Positions 36,396 through 45,041 of a stretch of 64,000 nucleotides of DNA are shown piece by piece; within the stretch, counting starts at the first letter, position 1, and every line of letters starts with the position of its first letter. Below the pieces are notes generated by a model. That model did not search any database, was not told where the DNA came from, and was given only the letters and a program-made list of their open reading frames with translations. The position numbers were made by a program, and so were the translations under genes. The stretch is taken from the NCBI RefSeq assembly GCF_010671605.1, contig NZ_JAABOO010000002.1, forward strand, positions 868,001 through 932,000, in the 5' to 3' direction. Source of the stretch: Leptobacterium flavescens. GTDB lineage: Bacteria > Bacteroidota > Bacteroidia > Flavobacteriales > Flavobacteriaceae.

Positions 36396-37329
36396 ACCGA
36401 GGGGATTTGCAGAATATTTTCAGGATACCTTTGCTTTCTTAAAGCAGAACGGGAGGCATTTCTTTAAGCACTATTTTATCATTAACGGAGCATTTATTAT
36501 TATCCTGCTGGCCTGTTTTTATTTCTTTATGAGATTCTATACGGATTTCATTACCAGTAACCTGAACAATCCGGATGCAGCAGCGTCTATGGAAAATTAT
36601 ATGAATGAGAACGGAGGACTAATGATCCTTATCGGTATTGCAGTTTTTTTCCTGGCTCTTATAGCCGGGGTCTTAAATTACGTATACACTCCTGTTTATC
36701 TTATTCTTTACGAAAAACACCAGGGGTCTTCCTTTGGTACAAAAGACATTTTAAACTATTTAAAAGAAAAAGCGGGTAAGATCCTGATCTTTATTCTGGC
36801 CGGTATTATTGTTTCCATTCCCGTGCTTATAGCTGCGGGGATCATATCATTTGTCCTGATGATCACCATCGTAGGCATGCTGTTAATTATTATGGTCATG
36901 GCACTGATCATGATGATCTATCAGTTTGCACTGATCGAATATTTACAGGAAGAAAAAGGGGTCTTTGACAGTTTTAGTTATGCCTTACAACTCTGTTTTA
37001 AAAAGTTCTGGGCGGCTACAGGATGCGTTTCCCTTTTTTACCTGATGACACAAACCGTACAAGGGCTGGTAACTCTCATCCCTTATTTTATAGGCATTAT
37101 ATCGATCTTCAGCAGCAGCCAGAATATAGAAGATAATCCTGAGGATAATGTAATTGCCATCCTTACCCTGGCAACACTGGTATATGTAGTTACCATTCTT
37201 TTGGGGATCATCCTCAACACCATTCTGCAAATGAATCAGGGGGTTGTTTTTTTCAGCCTCAAAGAAGAAAGTGAAAATATCAATACAAAAAGCGTTATCG
37301 ACCAAATTGGAACCTCTGACCCATACTAA
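36382..37329 (+). CDS. Polytopic membrane protein of the MoxR operon
   Basis: A 315-residue protein with about six hydrophobic segments (first about residues 31-52). It resembles the membrane proteins that sit between SpoIIM-like and DUF4129 genes in Bacteroidota; I cannot name a Pfam family with confidence (DUF4013 is a weak guess). The beginning MELYKPRGFAEYFQDTFAFLKQNGRHFFKHYF looks like a cytosolic amphipathic segment. It overlaps the SpoIIM-like gene by 14 bases and the following DUF4129 gene by about 23 bases, so all three are translated together. Confidence 0.7.
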   Translation: MELYKPRGFAEYFQDTFAFLKQNGRHFFKHYFIINGAFIIILLACFYFFMRFYTDFITSNLNNPDAAASMENYMNENGGLMILIGIAVFFLALIAGVLNYVYTPVYLILYEKHQGSSFGTKDILNYLKEKAGKILIFILAGIIVSIPVLIAAGIISFVLMITIVGMLLIIMVMALIMMIYQFALIEYLQEEKGVFDSFSYALQLCFKKFWAATGCVSLFYLMTQTVQGLVTLIPYFIGIISIFSSSQNIEDNPEDNVIAILTLATLVYVVTILLGIILNTILQMNQGVVFFSLKEESENINTKSVIDQIGTSDPY

Positions 37330-38083
37330 AATACAACTGAGATATATCCTTTTCTGCCTGATCTTCTGGATGGGATTGAGCAACCTTAGCGCAGCTGGTG
37401 ATATGTATTCTGCCGGAATACAAAAAGATTCGTTGCTTCAGGATACGGCTAAGGTGGAAAAAAGACATTTCAGTATGGATTTCAGGGAAAAATATTCGGG
37501 ACAAGAATATATCTACGAAAAAGACCTGGAAAACAAGGGGTGGTTTACCCGTTTTAAAGAATGGCTGGCAAGGGTCTTTAAAAAATGGTTTAATCTCAAT
37601 TCTGATCTGGAGGCAGGTAATATTGCCGATATTTTCATCAAAATATTTTATGTCCTGATCATCATTGCCGTGGTCTTTATTATCGTTAAAGCCATTCTTA
37701 ACCGGGAAGGCCGATGGGTCTTCGGAAAATCTTCAGACCGGAAGATCATTAATGTAGAAGATATTGAACAGAATATCGGGATCACCGACTTCAGGAAACT
37801 GATCAACCGGGCAATAGCAGACGGGGAATACAGGAGTGCCGTGAGGTTCTACTATTTGTGGATGCTGAAAGAGCTTTCCAATAAGGAGCTGATAGCCTAT
37901 GATGTTGAAAAAACAAATAACGATTATCTGTACGAGCTGAATAACAGCCGTTTTAAAAACGATTTCAGGTACACCTCCTATCTCTATAATTATGTGTGGT
38001 ACGGAGAGTTTGAAATAAATGAGAAGCAGTTCGAGAAGATATCCGGAACTTTTACTAATATTCTAAAAGACCTGAAGGCATGA
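37307..38083 (+). CDS. DUF4129 domain protein
   Basis: A protein of about 258 residues with an N-terminal hydrophobic leader (signal or anchor), an exported stretch, one membrane segment (about residues 112-132) and a C-terminal cytosolic DUF4129 domain (about 165-255) ending VWYGEFEINEKQFEKI, the family hallmark. DUF4129 is usually encoded by MoxR/DUF58/transglutaminase operons. The start is unclear: no ATG is present, TTG at 37307 is my choice and TTG at 37244 is possible, both overlapping the previous gene. The stop overlaps the next start (ATGA). Confidence 0.8.
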   Translation: MEPLTHTKIQLRYILFCLIFWMGLSNLSAAGDMYSAGIQKDSLLQDTAKVEKRHFSMDFREKYSGQEYIYEKDLENKGWFTRFKEWLARVFKKWFNLNSDLEAGNIADIFIKIFYVLIIIAVVFIIVKAILNREGRWVFGKSSDRKIINVEDIEQNIGITDFRKLINRAIADGEYRSAVRFYYLWMLKELSNKELIAYDVEKTNNDYLYELNNSRFKNDFRYTSYLYNYVWYGEFEINEKQFEKISGTFTNILKDLKA

Positions 38084-39276
38084 ATAAGACGGTAAAAATA
38101 TATCTGGGTCTCTTAATTGTGCTTTTCATAGCTGCAGTGGCTATAGAATTCTCCCAGCCGGAACCTATAGACTGGAACCCTACTTATAATGAGGAACACA
38201 GCAAACCGTATGGTTTAAAAGTTTTCAGGGAAGAACTGGCTTCTATTATGCAGGGTCAGGAAATTGAAGATATTAAGACAACGCCCTATCAGTATTTTGA
38301 TGAGAACTACAACTGGGCAGACTCCCTTTACAATGTAGAGGGTAGTTATATGTATATTAATCGTTTTTATAGTACAGATGATATTTCCACCCAGGAGCTT
38401 CTGGATTTTGCAGCTCACGGGAATACGGTTTTTATTACTTCCGGAAACCTTCCGCCTAAACTCAGGGATTCTCTGGGAGTTGATATTTCCTATGCATTAA
38501 ACAGGAGTACCAAAGCCAGGACCTGGCTTGCAAACCCGGTATTTCGGGGCGACTCTATTAAAGTGGAAAAGGGCGCGGAAAACGCTTATTTCTCCAAGAT
38601 CGATTCTACCCGTTCTACAGTTCTGGGATACCAGGAATTTAAGGAGAAACGTATTAATTTTATAAAGGTAAAACATCATTACGGGTATTTCTACCTGCAT
38701 ACACAACCTGTGGTCTTTACCAATTATTACCTTTTAAAAGACCGGAATTACAATTACATTGAGGATGTTTTGTCCTATTTACCGGAGCAGACCGTATTTT
38801 TCGATTCGCCCAATAAGAGAGGAAAAGAACTCGGAAGTTCTTCCATGCGTTATATTCTCTCTCAGCCTGCTTTAAGGTGGGCCTGGAACCTGGCACTGCT
38901 CACTTTACTGATCTTTATGATCTTTAATGCCAAAAGAAAGCAACGTATCGTAAAAGTCATCAAACCCCTGAGAAATACAACCGTAGAGTTTACGAGGACC
39001 ATCGGAAACCTCTATTACGAAACCAAAGATCACCAGAATATCATTGATAAAAAGATCACCTATTTCTTCGAGAAAATACGGAATGATCATTATCTGGATA
39101 CCCAGGTGCTCAATGACCAGTTCATTAAAAACCTGGCGCTGAAAACAGGGAATGATAAGCTTAAGGTCAAGAAACTTATAGATCTGATCATTCATCTTCG
39201 TTCCAAAACGGTTTGCGATGAAGGTGACCTTTTGAGATTAAATAAAGCAATAGAAGAATTTTACAATAAAAAATAA
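38080..39276 (+). CDS. DUF4350 domain protein
   Basis: A 398-residue membrane-anchored protein with an N-terminal membrane segment (about residues 7-24), an exported DUF4350 domain (about 40-255, containing KPYGLKVFREEL and the GNTVFITSGNLP loop reminiscent of a glutamine-amidotransferase-like fold) and a second membrane segment (about 272-287), followed by a cytosolic helical tail. DUF4350 belongs with MoxR and DUF58 in many bacteria and has no assigned activity. It is coupled to DUF4129 through ATGA and lies 10 bases before the MoxR gene. Confidence 0.85.
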   Translation: MNKTVKIYLGLLIVLFIAAVAIEFSQPEPIDWNPTYNEEHSKPYGLKVFREELASIMQGQEIEDIKTTPYQYFDENYNWADSLYNVEGSYMYINRFYSTDDISTQELLDFAAHGNTVFITSGNLPPKLRDSLGVDISYALNRSTKARTWLANPVFRGDSIKVEKGAENAYFSKIDSTRSTVLGYQEFKEKRINFIKVKHHYGYFYLHTQPVVFTNYYLLKDRNYNYIEDVLSYLPEQTVFFDSPNKRGKELGSSSMRYILSQPALRWAWNLALLTLLIFMIFNAKRKQRIVKVIKPLRNTTVEFTRTIGNLYYETKDHQNIIDKKITYFFEKIRNDHYLDTQVLNDQFIKNLALKTGNDKLKVKKLIDLIIHLRSKTVCDEGDLLRLNKAIEEFYNKK

Positions 39277-39286
39277 ATAATTGATT

Positions 39287-40336
39287 ATGGATAATCCTGA
39301 AGAAAAACATAATGAAGAGCTTAATTCGCCCGCAGCGGAGGAAACTACAAATACTTCAGAGGAAAACGTAGAATTTAAAAGCAGGATAGATCTGAGCGAA
39401 CTTCAACAGTCTGTAGAACAGATAAGAGAGGAACTCGGGAAGGTTATCGTGGGGCAGAAACACATGATAGACATGCTTATCACGGCCCTTCTGGCTAACG
39501 GCCATGTATTGATCGAGGGTGTTCCCGGAGTGGCAAAGACCATTACGGCCAAATTACTTGCCCGAAGCTTAAAGGTAGATTTTAGCAGGATACAATTTAC
39601 TCCCGACCTGATGCCGTCGGATATTCTGGGAACCTCGGTATTCGATCTTAAAAAATCGGAGTTCGAGTTTAAAAAAGGGCCCATATTCTCCAATATGGTG
39701 CTGATTGATGAGATTAACAGATCGCCCGCAAAAACACAGGCCGCACTTTTTGAAGTAATGGAAGAGCGTCAGATTACCATAGACAATCAAAAATACCTTC
39801 TTCCTCCTCCTTTTATGGTACTGGCTACACAGAACCCGGTAGAACAGGAAGGAACATACAGGTTACCTGAGGCTCAGCTGGATCGTTTTATTTTTAAAAT
39901 AGATATAGAATATCCTTCCCTGGAAGAAGAGGTAGAGATCATTAACCGGGAGCATCTGCTCAAAGGAGCGGAAAAGACAGAGAAAATAACTTCTTTCCTC
40001 GACAGTAAAAAAATAGGGAAGTTCCAGGGATTGGTGAATGAAGTTCTTATCGAACCTCATCTGTTAAAATATATTGCAGAGATCATTATCAATACCAGGA
40101 ATAATCAGTTTCTTTATCTGGGAGCCTCACCAAGGGCGTCTATTGCAATCCTGAAGGCTTCCAAAGCATATGCGGCGATAAACGGTAGGGATTTTGTCAC
40201 ACCCGAAGATATTAAACAGGTGGCTGTTCCCGTACTTCAGCACCGTATTATTGTAACACCCGAAAGAGAAATGGAAGGAGTATCCAGCAAGCAGATTATT
40301 AACCAGATCATTCAATCCGTAGAAATCCCAAGGTAG
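39287..40336 (+). CDS. MoxR family AAA+ ATPase
   Basis: A 349-residue AAA+ protein of the MoxR group, which uses ATP to remodel or activate partner proteins, often with a von Willebrand A domain partner. Walker A is GVPGVAKT (about residues 78-85), Walker B is VLIDEINR (about 138-145), and the sensor and RLPEAQLDRF arginine-finger region (about 196-205) follow. An acidic, low-complexity N-terminal tail of 30 residues precedes the core. The ATG at 39287 is preferred over a TTG six bases upstream. Its stop overlaps the DUF58 start by one base. Confidence 0.93.
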   Translation: MDNPEEKHNEELNSPAAEETTNTSEENVEFKSRIDLSELQQSVEQIREELGKVIVGQKHMIDMLITALLANGHVLIEGVPGVAKTITAKLLARSLKVDFSRIQFTPDLMPSDILGTSVFDLKKSEFEFKKGPIFSNMVLIDEINRSPAKTQAALFEVMEERQITIDNQKYLLPPPFMVLATQNPVEQEGTYRLPEAQLDRFIFKIDIEYPSLEEEVEIINREHLLKGAEKTEKITSFLDSKKIGKFQGLVNEVLIEPHLLKYIAEIIINTRNNQFLYLGASPRASIAILKASKAYAAINGRDFVTPEDIKQVAVPVLQHRIIVTPEREMEGVSSKQIINQIIQSVEIPR

Positions 40337-41667
40337 TGAAGTTCTTAAGGCCTTTTTATATAAAAAACCGATTCTTTTATACCTGTCTGGGGATAATAGT
40401 TCTGTTTGTCATTAGTTTTTTATTCCCAAAACTACTGGCGATCACCAAACTGTTGTTTATTATTTTCCTCACGGTTTTTGTCCTTGACACACTTATCCTG
40501 TTCTTTGCCAGGAAAGGTATTCAGGCCAGGAGGATACTTCCCGAAAAACTTTCTAACGGAGACAAGAACCCTATTGAACTCAGTTTAGAGAATTATTATA
40601 CTTTTCCGGTTTACGCCACGATCATAGATGAGACCCCGGAGCAGTTTCAACTCAGGAACTTCCGGATCCAAAGAAGACTGGCAGCTTCGAGTACTTCCGC
40701 TTTAAGTTATGAGCTTCGCCCTACCGAAAGAGGAGAATATAATTTTGGGAAGCTGAACGTCTACATTTCCACGGTTTTTGGCCTTGTGGCCAGGAGGTTT
40801 ACTTTTTCTTCCGATGAGATGGTACCGACCTACCCTTCTTTCCTTCAGCTGAAGAAATACGATCTGATGGCTATTCACAACAAGCTGGATCAGTACGGGA
40901 TCAAGAAGATACGCAGGATCGGGCATACTATGGAGTTTGAGCAGATAAAGGAATACGTTCAGGGAGATGATCTCCGTACCATTAACTGGAAAGCTACCGC
41001 CAAAAAGAACCAACTGATGGTTAACCAGTACCAAGATGAAAAATCTCAACCCGTTTATTCGGTGATCGATAAGGGCCGGGTAATGAAGATGCCTTTTGAT
41101 GAACTGAGCTTGTTAGATTATGCCATTAACGCTTCGCTTGTGATCAGCAATGTTATTCTTAAAAAGCAGGACAAAGCCGGGATCTTTACCTTCTCCAAAA
41201 AAGTGGAGAATGTGGTAGTGGCAGAGCGACGGACTTCTCAGATGAGCCTTATCCTAGAAGGGCTCTACAATATAAAAACCGATTTTTATGAGTCGGATTA
41301 CAGCAGGTTGTACGGCAATATAAAAAGAAATATCACCCAAAGGAGCCTTTTACTTCTCTATACCAATTTTGAAACCCTCGACAGCCTGAAAAGACAACTC
41401 CCTTATCTAAAGGGAATTTCCAAAAACCACCTTCTGGTAGTGATCTTCTTTAAGAATACAGAGCTGAACAACCTGGTTACCGAAAAGGCTGAAAGCGTTC
41501 AGCAGGTTTACGATAAGGTGATAGCGGAAAAATTTGTTTTTGAGAAGAGGCTGATCGTAAATGAGCTCAAAAAATACGGGATCTACTCTATTCTGACCAG
41601 TCCCGAGAACCTGACCATAGATACCATCAACAAATACCTGGAAATAAAGGCCAGAGGGCTTATTTAA
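40336..41667 (+). CDS. DUF58 domain protein (vWA-like partner of MoxR)
   Basis: A 443-residue protein with two N-terminal membrane segments (about residues 14-58) and a cytosolic part with the DUF58 signature IKEYVQGDDLRTINWKATA (about 204-222), then a von Willebrand A-like fold (about 238-430). The first strand reads SVIDKGRV (about 242-249), where a classical MIDAS would have DxSxS, so metal binding is probably lost. The GTG start overlaps the MoxR stop (TAGTG). As last gene of the operon it is the likely substrate or effector of the MoxR ATPase. Confidence 0.88.
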   Translation: MKFLRPFYIKNRFFYTCLGIIVLFVISFLFPKLLAITKLLFIIFLTVFVLDTLILFFARKGIQARRILPEKLSNGDKNPIELSLENYYTFPVYATIIDETPEQFQLRNFRIQRRLAASSTSALSYELRPTERGEYNFGKLNVYISTVFGLVARRFTFSSDEMVPTYPSFLQLKKYDLMAIHNKLDQYGIKKIRRIGHTMEFEQIKEYVQGDDLRTINWKATAKKNQLMVNQYQDEKSQPVYSVIDKGRVMKMPFDELSLLDYAINASLVISNVILKKQDKAGIFTFSKKVENVVVAERRTSQMSLILEGLYNIKTDFYESDYSRLYGNIKRNITQRSLLLLYTNFETLDSLKRQLPYLKGISKNHLLVVIFFKNTELNNLVTEKAESVQQVYDKVIAEKFVFEKRLIVNELKKYGIYSILTSPENLTIDTINKYLEIKARGLI

Positions 41668-41812
41668 CCTTCCGCCTGTTTCAGTCAAAATCTGTCTTCT
41701 ACAACTCATCCCGAATATATAACAGTTCGGTATTTCATTTTATGTATTGTTTAGCTATTGAATGACCTTTGGATCAGTAATTCAAAACAAATCAATTTAA
41801 ACACATAAAATT

Positions 41813-42241
41813 ATGAAATCACTAATCGTATTTTTTAGCTTATTGTTAAGTTCTCTTTTTGTCAGCGCTCAGGAAAGCGAGGAAACCAAAGGAATAACCA
41901 TTACAGTGGTAGTGGAGAATATTAAAAACAACAACGGAAATGTCCTTTTCGGGCTTCATACCAGCGAAACCTTTATGCAAGGACCGGGTATACAGAATGC
42001 TTCCGGTAAGATTGAAGATGGAAAAGTAAAGATCACCTTTACCAACGTTCCGGAAGGTACTTATGCAATTATGGTATTACATGATGAAAATGAGAATAAC
42101 AGAATGGATTTCGATGCCAGCGGTATGCCGAAAGAAAGTTATGGAATGTCCAATAACGATATGAGCTTCGGGCCACCGGAATTCGGGAATGCTAAATTTG
42201 AAGTAAAAGACAAAGACCTCGAGTTAAACATCCGCATATAA
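41813..42241 (+). CDS. DUF2141 domain exported protein
   Basis: A 142-residue protein with a signal peptide (cleavage after FVSAQ, about residue 20) and a DUF2141 domain covering the rest, with the family patterns GNVLFGLHTSETF, FTNVPEGTYAIMVLHDENENNRMDFD (about 80-105, an EF-hand-like acidic loop) and GMPKESYGMSNN. The acidic loop may bind calcium; the role is unknown. It stands alone and ends at a bidirectional terminator shared with dps. The 145 bases before it show no clear promoter. Confidence 0.85.
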   Translation: MKSLIVFFSLLLSSLFVSAQESEETKGITITVVVENIKNNNGNVLFGLHTSETFMQGPGIQNASGKIEDGKVKITFTNVPEGTYAIMVLHDENENNRMDFDASGMPKESYGMSNNDMSFGPPEFGNAKFEVKDKDLELNIRI

Positions 42242-42252
42242 ATAATCAAGCC

Positions 42253-42288
42253 AAAAAAAACGCCTTTCGAACTGAAAGGCGTTTTTTG
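42253..42288. terminator. Bidirectional terminator between DUF2141 and dps
   Basis: A long stem (AAAAAACGCCTTTC and its complement around a 5-base loop, 42255-42287) with A and T runs on both sides serves both convergent genes. Confidence 0.88.
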
Positions 42289-42290
42289 TA

Positions 42291-42770
42291 TTATATCTTT
42301 TCATCAAGCCAGGCCTTCATCATCCAGACCGTCTTTTCCTGTTCGGTAATAAAATCGCTCATCATGGAATTTGTTCCCTCATCGGCGGCATCATCAGACT
42401 GTTCGAGGATATTACGCTCGATCTTCAGCAGTTCGGTAAGGGAATCGACTACCAGTTTAATGGCACTTTCATCTAACGAAATATCTTTTCCTACCGGAAC
42501 GGATGCTACACGAACATAGTCCCCAAAAGTGTGTAACGGAGTACCTCCTAGGGTTAATATACGTTCTGCGATCATATCTACTTTTAACTGGGCATCATTA
42601 TATAATTCTTCAAACTTGGCGTGCAGGTCGAAAAAACGCTTCCCTCTGATATTCCAGTGAATTCCTCTTAAATTCTGATAAAACACCTGGAAATTAGCCA
42701 GTAAGCTGTTTAATTCTACCGTAAGTTCCTCTGTTTTTCGGGTATCTAATCCTAAACTATTTATTTGCAT
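42291..42770 (-). CDS. dps: DNA starvation/stationary phase protection protein
   Basis: Dps forms a 12-mer that oxidises iron with hydrogen peroxide, stores it and protects DNA. The 159-residue product has the ferroxidase residues in GIHWNIRGKRFFDLHAKFEELY (His about 40, Asp and Glu about 50-56) and the second His in the same helix region as the family. Length is typical. It is divergent from oxyR, its usual regulator, and has a -7 element 36 bases upstream with an OxyR-like site further up. Confidence 0.95.
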   Translation of the reverse strand: MQINSLGLDTRKTEELTVELNSLLANFQVFYQNLRGIHWNIRGKRFFDLHAKFEELYNDAQLKVDMIAERILTLGGTPLHTFGDYVRVASVPVGKDISLDESAIKLVVDSLTELLKIERNILEQSDDAADEGTNSMMSDFITEQEKTVWMMKAWLDEKI

Positions 42771-42806
42771 ATCAAACTATTTATCAGTTACTAAATTTTA
42801 TCATTT

Positions 42807-42814
42807 CAAAATTA
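42807..42814 (-). promoter_or_regulatory. -7 element of dps
   Basis: TAATTTTG on the minus strand matches TAnnTTTG, 36 bases before the dps ATG. No TTTG is visible at -33, as expected for a promoter needing an activator. Confidence 0.45.
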
Positions 42815-42838
42815 CTAACGATATTCTTCACTTAAAGC

Positions 42839-42875
42839 ATAGATTTTATCGATAGTTTTTATATTTTTATCATCT
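42839..42875. promoter_or_regulatory. Possible OxyR site between dps and oxyR
   Basis: Four 4-mers ATAG, CGAT, ATAT, ATCT spaced by exactly 7 bases match the E. coli OxyR pattern (ATAG-N7-CTAT-N7-ATAG-N7-CTAT) at 12 of 16 positions. The region is AT-rich, so chance is possible. Confidence 0.3.
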
Positions 42876-42886
42876 AAAACTATTAT

Positions 42887-43822
42887 ATGACCATAACACA
42901 ACTTCAATATGTATTGGCCGTTGCGGAATATCAGAATTTTACGTTGGCGGCAGAAAAGAGTTTTGTTACCCAACCTACCTTAAGTATGCAGATCCAGAAG
43001 CTGGAAGATGAGCTGGATATCCTGATATTCGATCGGAGTAAAAAACCCATACAGCTTACAGAGGTGGGGAAAAAGATCGTGGATCAGGCAAGGAACATAG
43101 TTAATGAATCCGGAAGGATCAAGGATATCGTGGATCAGCAGAAAGGATTTATAGGCGGGGAATTTAAACTGGGGATCATCCCGACCATTATGCCTACCCT
43201 TCTCCCCATGTTCCTCAATAATTTTATCAGGAAATATCCCAAAGTAAATTTAAAGATCGAAGAGTTAAGTACAGAGGCCATTATACAGAAGATCCAGGAA
43301 GGTCACCTGGATGCTGCCATAGCGGCAACACCGCTCCATAATGAGAATATAAAAGAGCGTGTTCTGTATTACGAGCCCTTTGTAGCCTATATTCCGGAAA
43401 ACCACAGATTACACAAGAACAAGAAGGTAGATGCGACAGATCTTAATATAGATGATATCCTTCTGCTGGAAGACGGGCATTGTTTCAGGGATGGGGTCAT
43501 TAATCTATGTAAGAATGTAAAAGCTTATCAGGACGATCATTTTCAGCTGGAAAGCGGTAGTTTTGAAACGATGATAAAACTGGCTAACGAAGGCCTGGGA
43601 ATGACACTTCTACCCTATTTACATACCATGGACCTTAAAGAAAATGAAAAACAGAGCCTGCGTTTCTTTAATGAACCGAATCCGGCCAGGGAAGTGAGTC
43701 TGATCTATCATAAAAGCGAATTAAAGATACATATCATAGAAGCTTTGCAGGATGCAATTTCCGGGATCATCAGAGGAGCAATTGCTTTTCAGAATGTAGA
43801 GATCATAAGCCCGGTACGCTAA
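42887..43822 (+). CDS. oxyR: Hydrogen peroxide-sensing LysR regulator OxyR
   Basis: A 311-residue LysR-type regulator: N-terminal winged helix (about residues 1-60, TLAAEKSFVTQPTLSMQIQKLE) and a periplasmic-binding-protein-like sensor. The redox pair is visible as HCFRDGVINLC (two Cys about 200 and 209), separated as in E. coli OxyR (199 and 208). Peroxide would form the disulfide and activate transcription. The gene is divergent from dps with 116 bases between, the classical arrangement, and ends with a terminator. Confidence 0.93.
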   Translation: MTITQLQYVLAVAEYQNFTLAAEKSFVTQPTLSMQIQKLEDELDILIFDRSKKPIQLTEVGKKIVDQARNIVNESGRIKDIVDQQKGFIGGEFKLGIIPTIMPTLLPMFLNNFIRKYPKVNLKIEELSTEAIIQKIQEGHLDAAIAATPLHNENIKERVLYYEPFVAYIPENHRLHKNKKVDATDLNIDDILLLEDGHCFRDGVINLCKNVKAYQDDHFQLESGSFETMIKLANEGLGMTLLPYLHTMDLKENEKQSLRFFNEPNPAREVSLIYHKSELKIHIIEALQDAISGIIRGAIAFQNVEIISPVR

Positions 43823-43834
43823 AAGAGATAAAAA

Positions 43835-43863
43835 ACAAAAGCCACCTGAACGGTGGCTTTTTT
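43835..43863. terminator. Bidirectional terminator after oxyR
   Basis: GCCACC (43841-43846) pairs with GGTGGC (43852-43857), extended by A/T runs on both sides. It ends oxyR and the convergent 65-residue gene. Confidence 0.82.
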
Positions 43864-44059
43864 ATGGATTTAAATAAATTAGACAATGTGTTAATTCTGG
43901 CTTCCCGTTTGTGAATTGGTCTAACCAAATTCTCAACTCTTCAATTTCATAAGGAAGCAGGCGCCTTACCGCTTTTTCAAGTTCTTTGCAGAACAGAACA
44001 GGATCAAAGCTAACCTTTTGTAGAATAGTTTGGGTATATTCAAACATAGCTCTGGCCAT
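43862..44059 (-). CDS. Conserved small protein of unknown function
   Basis: A 65-residue protein without signal peptide or membrane segment, predicted mostly helical, with a FEYTQTILQKVSFDPVLFCKELEKAVRRLLPYEIEELRIWL core. I recognise it as a small protein widespread in Flavobacteriaceae, though with no assigned role; the strong sequence character (aromatic start, regular amphipathic helices) and position directly behind the oxyR terminator argue for a real gene. Whether it belongs to the peroxide response is unknown. Confidence 0.6.
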   Translation of the reverse strand: MARAMFEYTQTILQKVSFDPVLFCKELEKAVRRLLPYEIEELRIWLDQFTNGKPELTHCLIYLNP

Positions 44060-44160
44060 ATCAAAAGATCGTTTTAGTTACTTAACTACAAATAAACGGC
44101 TTAAACTTGTTTATTATTGTTGCCGAAAAGTTAAATTTAAAAGTACTTGTGTTAAACAAA

Positions 44161-44961
44161 TTAAAAACGATTATCGCCGTCAAGAATATTACCTAATCCG
44201 CCGAGCAAACTACCCTCTCCTCTGTCCTTTCCTCCTCCCTGCGGAGCGGCAGCAAGCACCCTTCCGGCAAGACGGCTAAAAGGTAAAGATTGAATATATA
44301 CGGTACCCGGGCCTCTCAGCCTGGCAAAGAAAAGTCCTTCGCCCCCGAAAACAGTATTCTTGATCCCGCCTACAAACTCAATATTGTAATCCACACTCTG
44401 TGTAAATCCTACAATGCAGCCCGTATCGACTTTCATAGTTTCTCCGGCTGCGAGTTCTTTTTTGGCCATGGTACCTCCGGCATGAACAAAGGCCATCCCG
44501 TCACCTTCCAGCTTTTGCATGATAAAGCCTTCACCTCCGAAAAACCCACGTCCCAGGCGCTTGGAAAATTCTATTCCCACGGTAACACCTTTGGCGGCAC
44601 AGAGAAAAGCATCCTTCTGGCAAATAAACTTTCCGTTAAACTCGGTCAGGTCTATAGGAATGATCCTTCCCGGATAGGGAGAAGCAAAACTCACCTTGCG
44701 CTTTCCGTGAAACTCATTTAAAAAAGCCGTCATAAACAGGCTTTCCCCGGTAAGAAGACGTTTCCCCGCAGAAAAAAGCTTTCCTAATACGCCTTTATCC
44801 TGATTGGAACCGTCCCCGAAAATAGTATCCATTTTAATTCCGTCATCCATCATCATAAAGCTTCCTGCTTCTGCAACAACAGCTTCCTGTGGATCCAGTT
44901 CTATTTCTACGTATTGCATTTCTTCACCGTAGATCTGGTAATCAATTTCGTGTGATGTCAT
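44161..44961 (-). CDS. TIGR00266/AIM24 family protein
   Basis: A 266-residue protein of the AIM24 (TIGR00266) family, a beta-roll of repeated strands. Visible hallmarks: [20 protein letters not shown] (about residues 28-47), [11 protein letters not shown] (about 74-84), [27 protein letters not shown] (about 137-163), and a Gly-rich C-terminal tail. The mitochondrial relative is linked to respiratory-chain assembly; the bacterial function is not established. The gene is alone, transcribed towards the 65-residue gene, with 80 AT-rich bases upstream. Confidence 0.9.
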   Translation of the reverse strand: MTSHEIDYQIYGEEMQYVEIELDPQEAVVAEAGSFMMMDDGIKMDTIFGDGSNQDKGVLGKLFSAGKRLLTGESLFMTAFLNEFHGKRKVSFASPYPGRIIPIDLTEFNGKFICQKDAFLCAAKGVTVGIEFSKRLGRGFFGGEGFIMQKLEGDGMAFVHAGGTMAKKELAAGETMKVDTGCIVGFTQSVDYNIEFVGGIKNTVFGGEGLFFARLRGPGTVYIQSLPFSRLAGRVLAAAPQGGGKDRGEGSLLGGLGNILDGDNRF

Positions 44962-45041
44962 TTAATTTATGTTTTTTGATTATGATGTTATTTCAAATTA
45001 TAAGTAGTACAGCTTTATATTATGTTACAACTTTAAAGCGA

